NCBI GenBank assembly: GCA_028290765.1
Contig: JAQGJF010000616.1
Coordinates: 1 to 5,679, forward strand
Direction of reading: 5' to 3'
Origin: Tardiphaga sp.
GTDB taxonomy: Bacteria; Pseudomonadota; Alphaproteobacteria; Rhizobiales; Xanthobacteraceae
DNA: 5,679 nt
The notes beneath the pieces are model-generated. The model was not told the DNA's origin and searched no databases. It saw only the letters and a list, made by a program, of their open reading frames with translations. Numbering within the stretch: position 1 is the stretch's first letter; each line of letters begins with the position of its first letter. Positions 5,408-5,679 of this stretch are shown piece after piece. A program made the translations under genes and the position numbers.

Positions 5408-5679
5408 TTGGAACTTCCTCCCTCGGACAGCTCCGCCTCTACCCTGCTTGAAAGCGAGCGCCGCGTTCTCAGCCGCCTCGCAGCCGGAGGGGCGCTGTCG
5501 GATGGGTTGAACGACCTGACGGTGGCCGTGGAGGTCGGGCTCGCCCCCGGCATGCATTGCTGCGTTCTGCTGGTCGACCGGCAGGGCGACAGGCTCAGGC
5601 TCGGCGCCGCGCCGACCATGGCGAAAACCGTCGTCGCCGCCATCGACGGCATGGAAATCGGGCGCGAGGTCGCGCCTTG
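5408..5679 (+). CDS. GAF-domain signalling protein, N-terminal part; runs off the right edge
   Basis: Ninety codons are visible. After a short Ser/Pro-rich lead the translation reads ESERRVLSRLAAGGALSDGL, then a segment with CCVLLVDRQGDRLRLGAAPTM and ending AAIDGMEIGREVAP. This pattern (SER..L..LA.G..L, then VLL.D..G.RLR.GAAP, then AIDG..IG) is typical of the first GAF domain of proteobacterial GAF/PAS histidine kinases and GGDEF-EAL proteins. Which output domain follows cannot be told from the window. An in-frame TGA at 5396-5398 limits the start. The only good initiator after it is TTG at 5408, with GAG at 5397-5399 upstream as a weak ribosome binding site; no in-frame ATG occurs until about residue 49, inside the domain. 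It is transcribed divergently from the triple-GAF cyclase gene and is probably another signalling protein. Confidence 0.75.
   Translation, partial: MELPPSDSSASTLLESERRVLSRLAAGGALSDGLNDLTVAVEVGLAPGMHCCVLLVDRQGDRLRLGAAPTMAKTVVAAIDGMEIGREVAP

Noticed and set aside
5347..5652. 101-codon minus-strand frame
   Set aside because: Antisense to the GAF-domain gene at 5408, whose translation carries family motifs.
1..5679. tRNA, rRNA, CRISPR array, insertion sequence or prophage
   Set aside because: No tRNA-like cloverleaf, regularly spaced repeats, transposase motif or terminal inverted repeats were seen on either strand.

Overview
The window looks like chromosomal DNA of a high-GC alphaproteobacterium. 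The gene set and codon choice resemble Bradyrhizobium or Rhodopseudomonas (Nitrobacteraceae), but this is a judgement from memory of protein styles, not a search. No RNA gene, insertion sequence, CRISPR array or phage feature was seen.

Left part (1-1165, minus strand): the start of a formate dehydrogenase operon. A 69-residue Tat-signal protein of the 'formate dehydrogenase region TAT target' type comes first. Ten bases later comes the N-terminal 315 residues of the catalytic alpha subunit, which runs off the left edge. The alpha subunit has a Tat signal, a [4Fe-4S] cysteine set and a cysteine where many relatives carry selenocysteine. It should act in the periplasm, oxidising formate with beta (Fe-S) and gamma (cytochrome b) partners expected beyond the window.

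Middle part (1166-2047): a 255-base divergent intergenic region with an operator-like inverted repeat leads to a plus-strand gene for a 71-residue exported or membrane-anchored protein. Facing it, with a hairpin between, is a 49-residue gene at 1677-1826 on the minus strand. That small gene is preceded by a very good sigma-54 (-24/-12) promoter and, about 95 bases upstream of the inferred start point, a perfect 16-base palindrome. This unit is the most interesting regulatory structure in the window.

Right part (2048-5679): a large cyclic-di-GMP gene on the minus strand with three tandem GAF domains, whose landmarks repeat exactly every 182 residues, then GGDEF and EAL domains. The GGDEF motif and its inhibitory site are intact. 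The EAL domain is cut by an in-frame TAA: the lost 60-codon tail, including the QGF motif, is still readable in the same frame down to a TGA at 2048-2050. The protein may therefore work mainly as a cyclase. A 333-base intergenic region with several hairpins separates it from a divergent plus-strand gene that begins with another GAF-type domain and leaves the right edge.

Together the window joins a periplasmic formate respiration locus to a signalling locus. Nothing in the sequence shows that the two are functionally linked.
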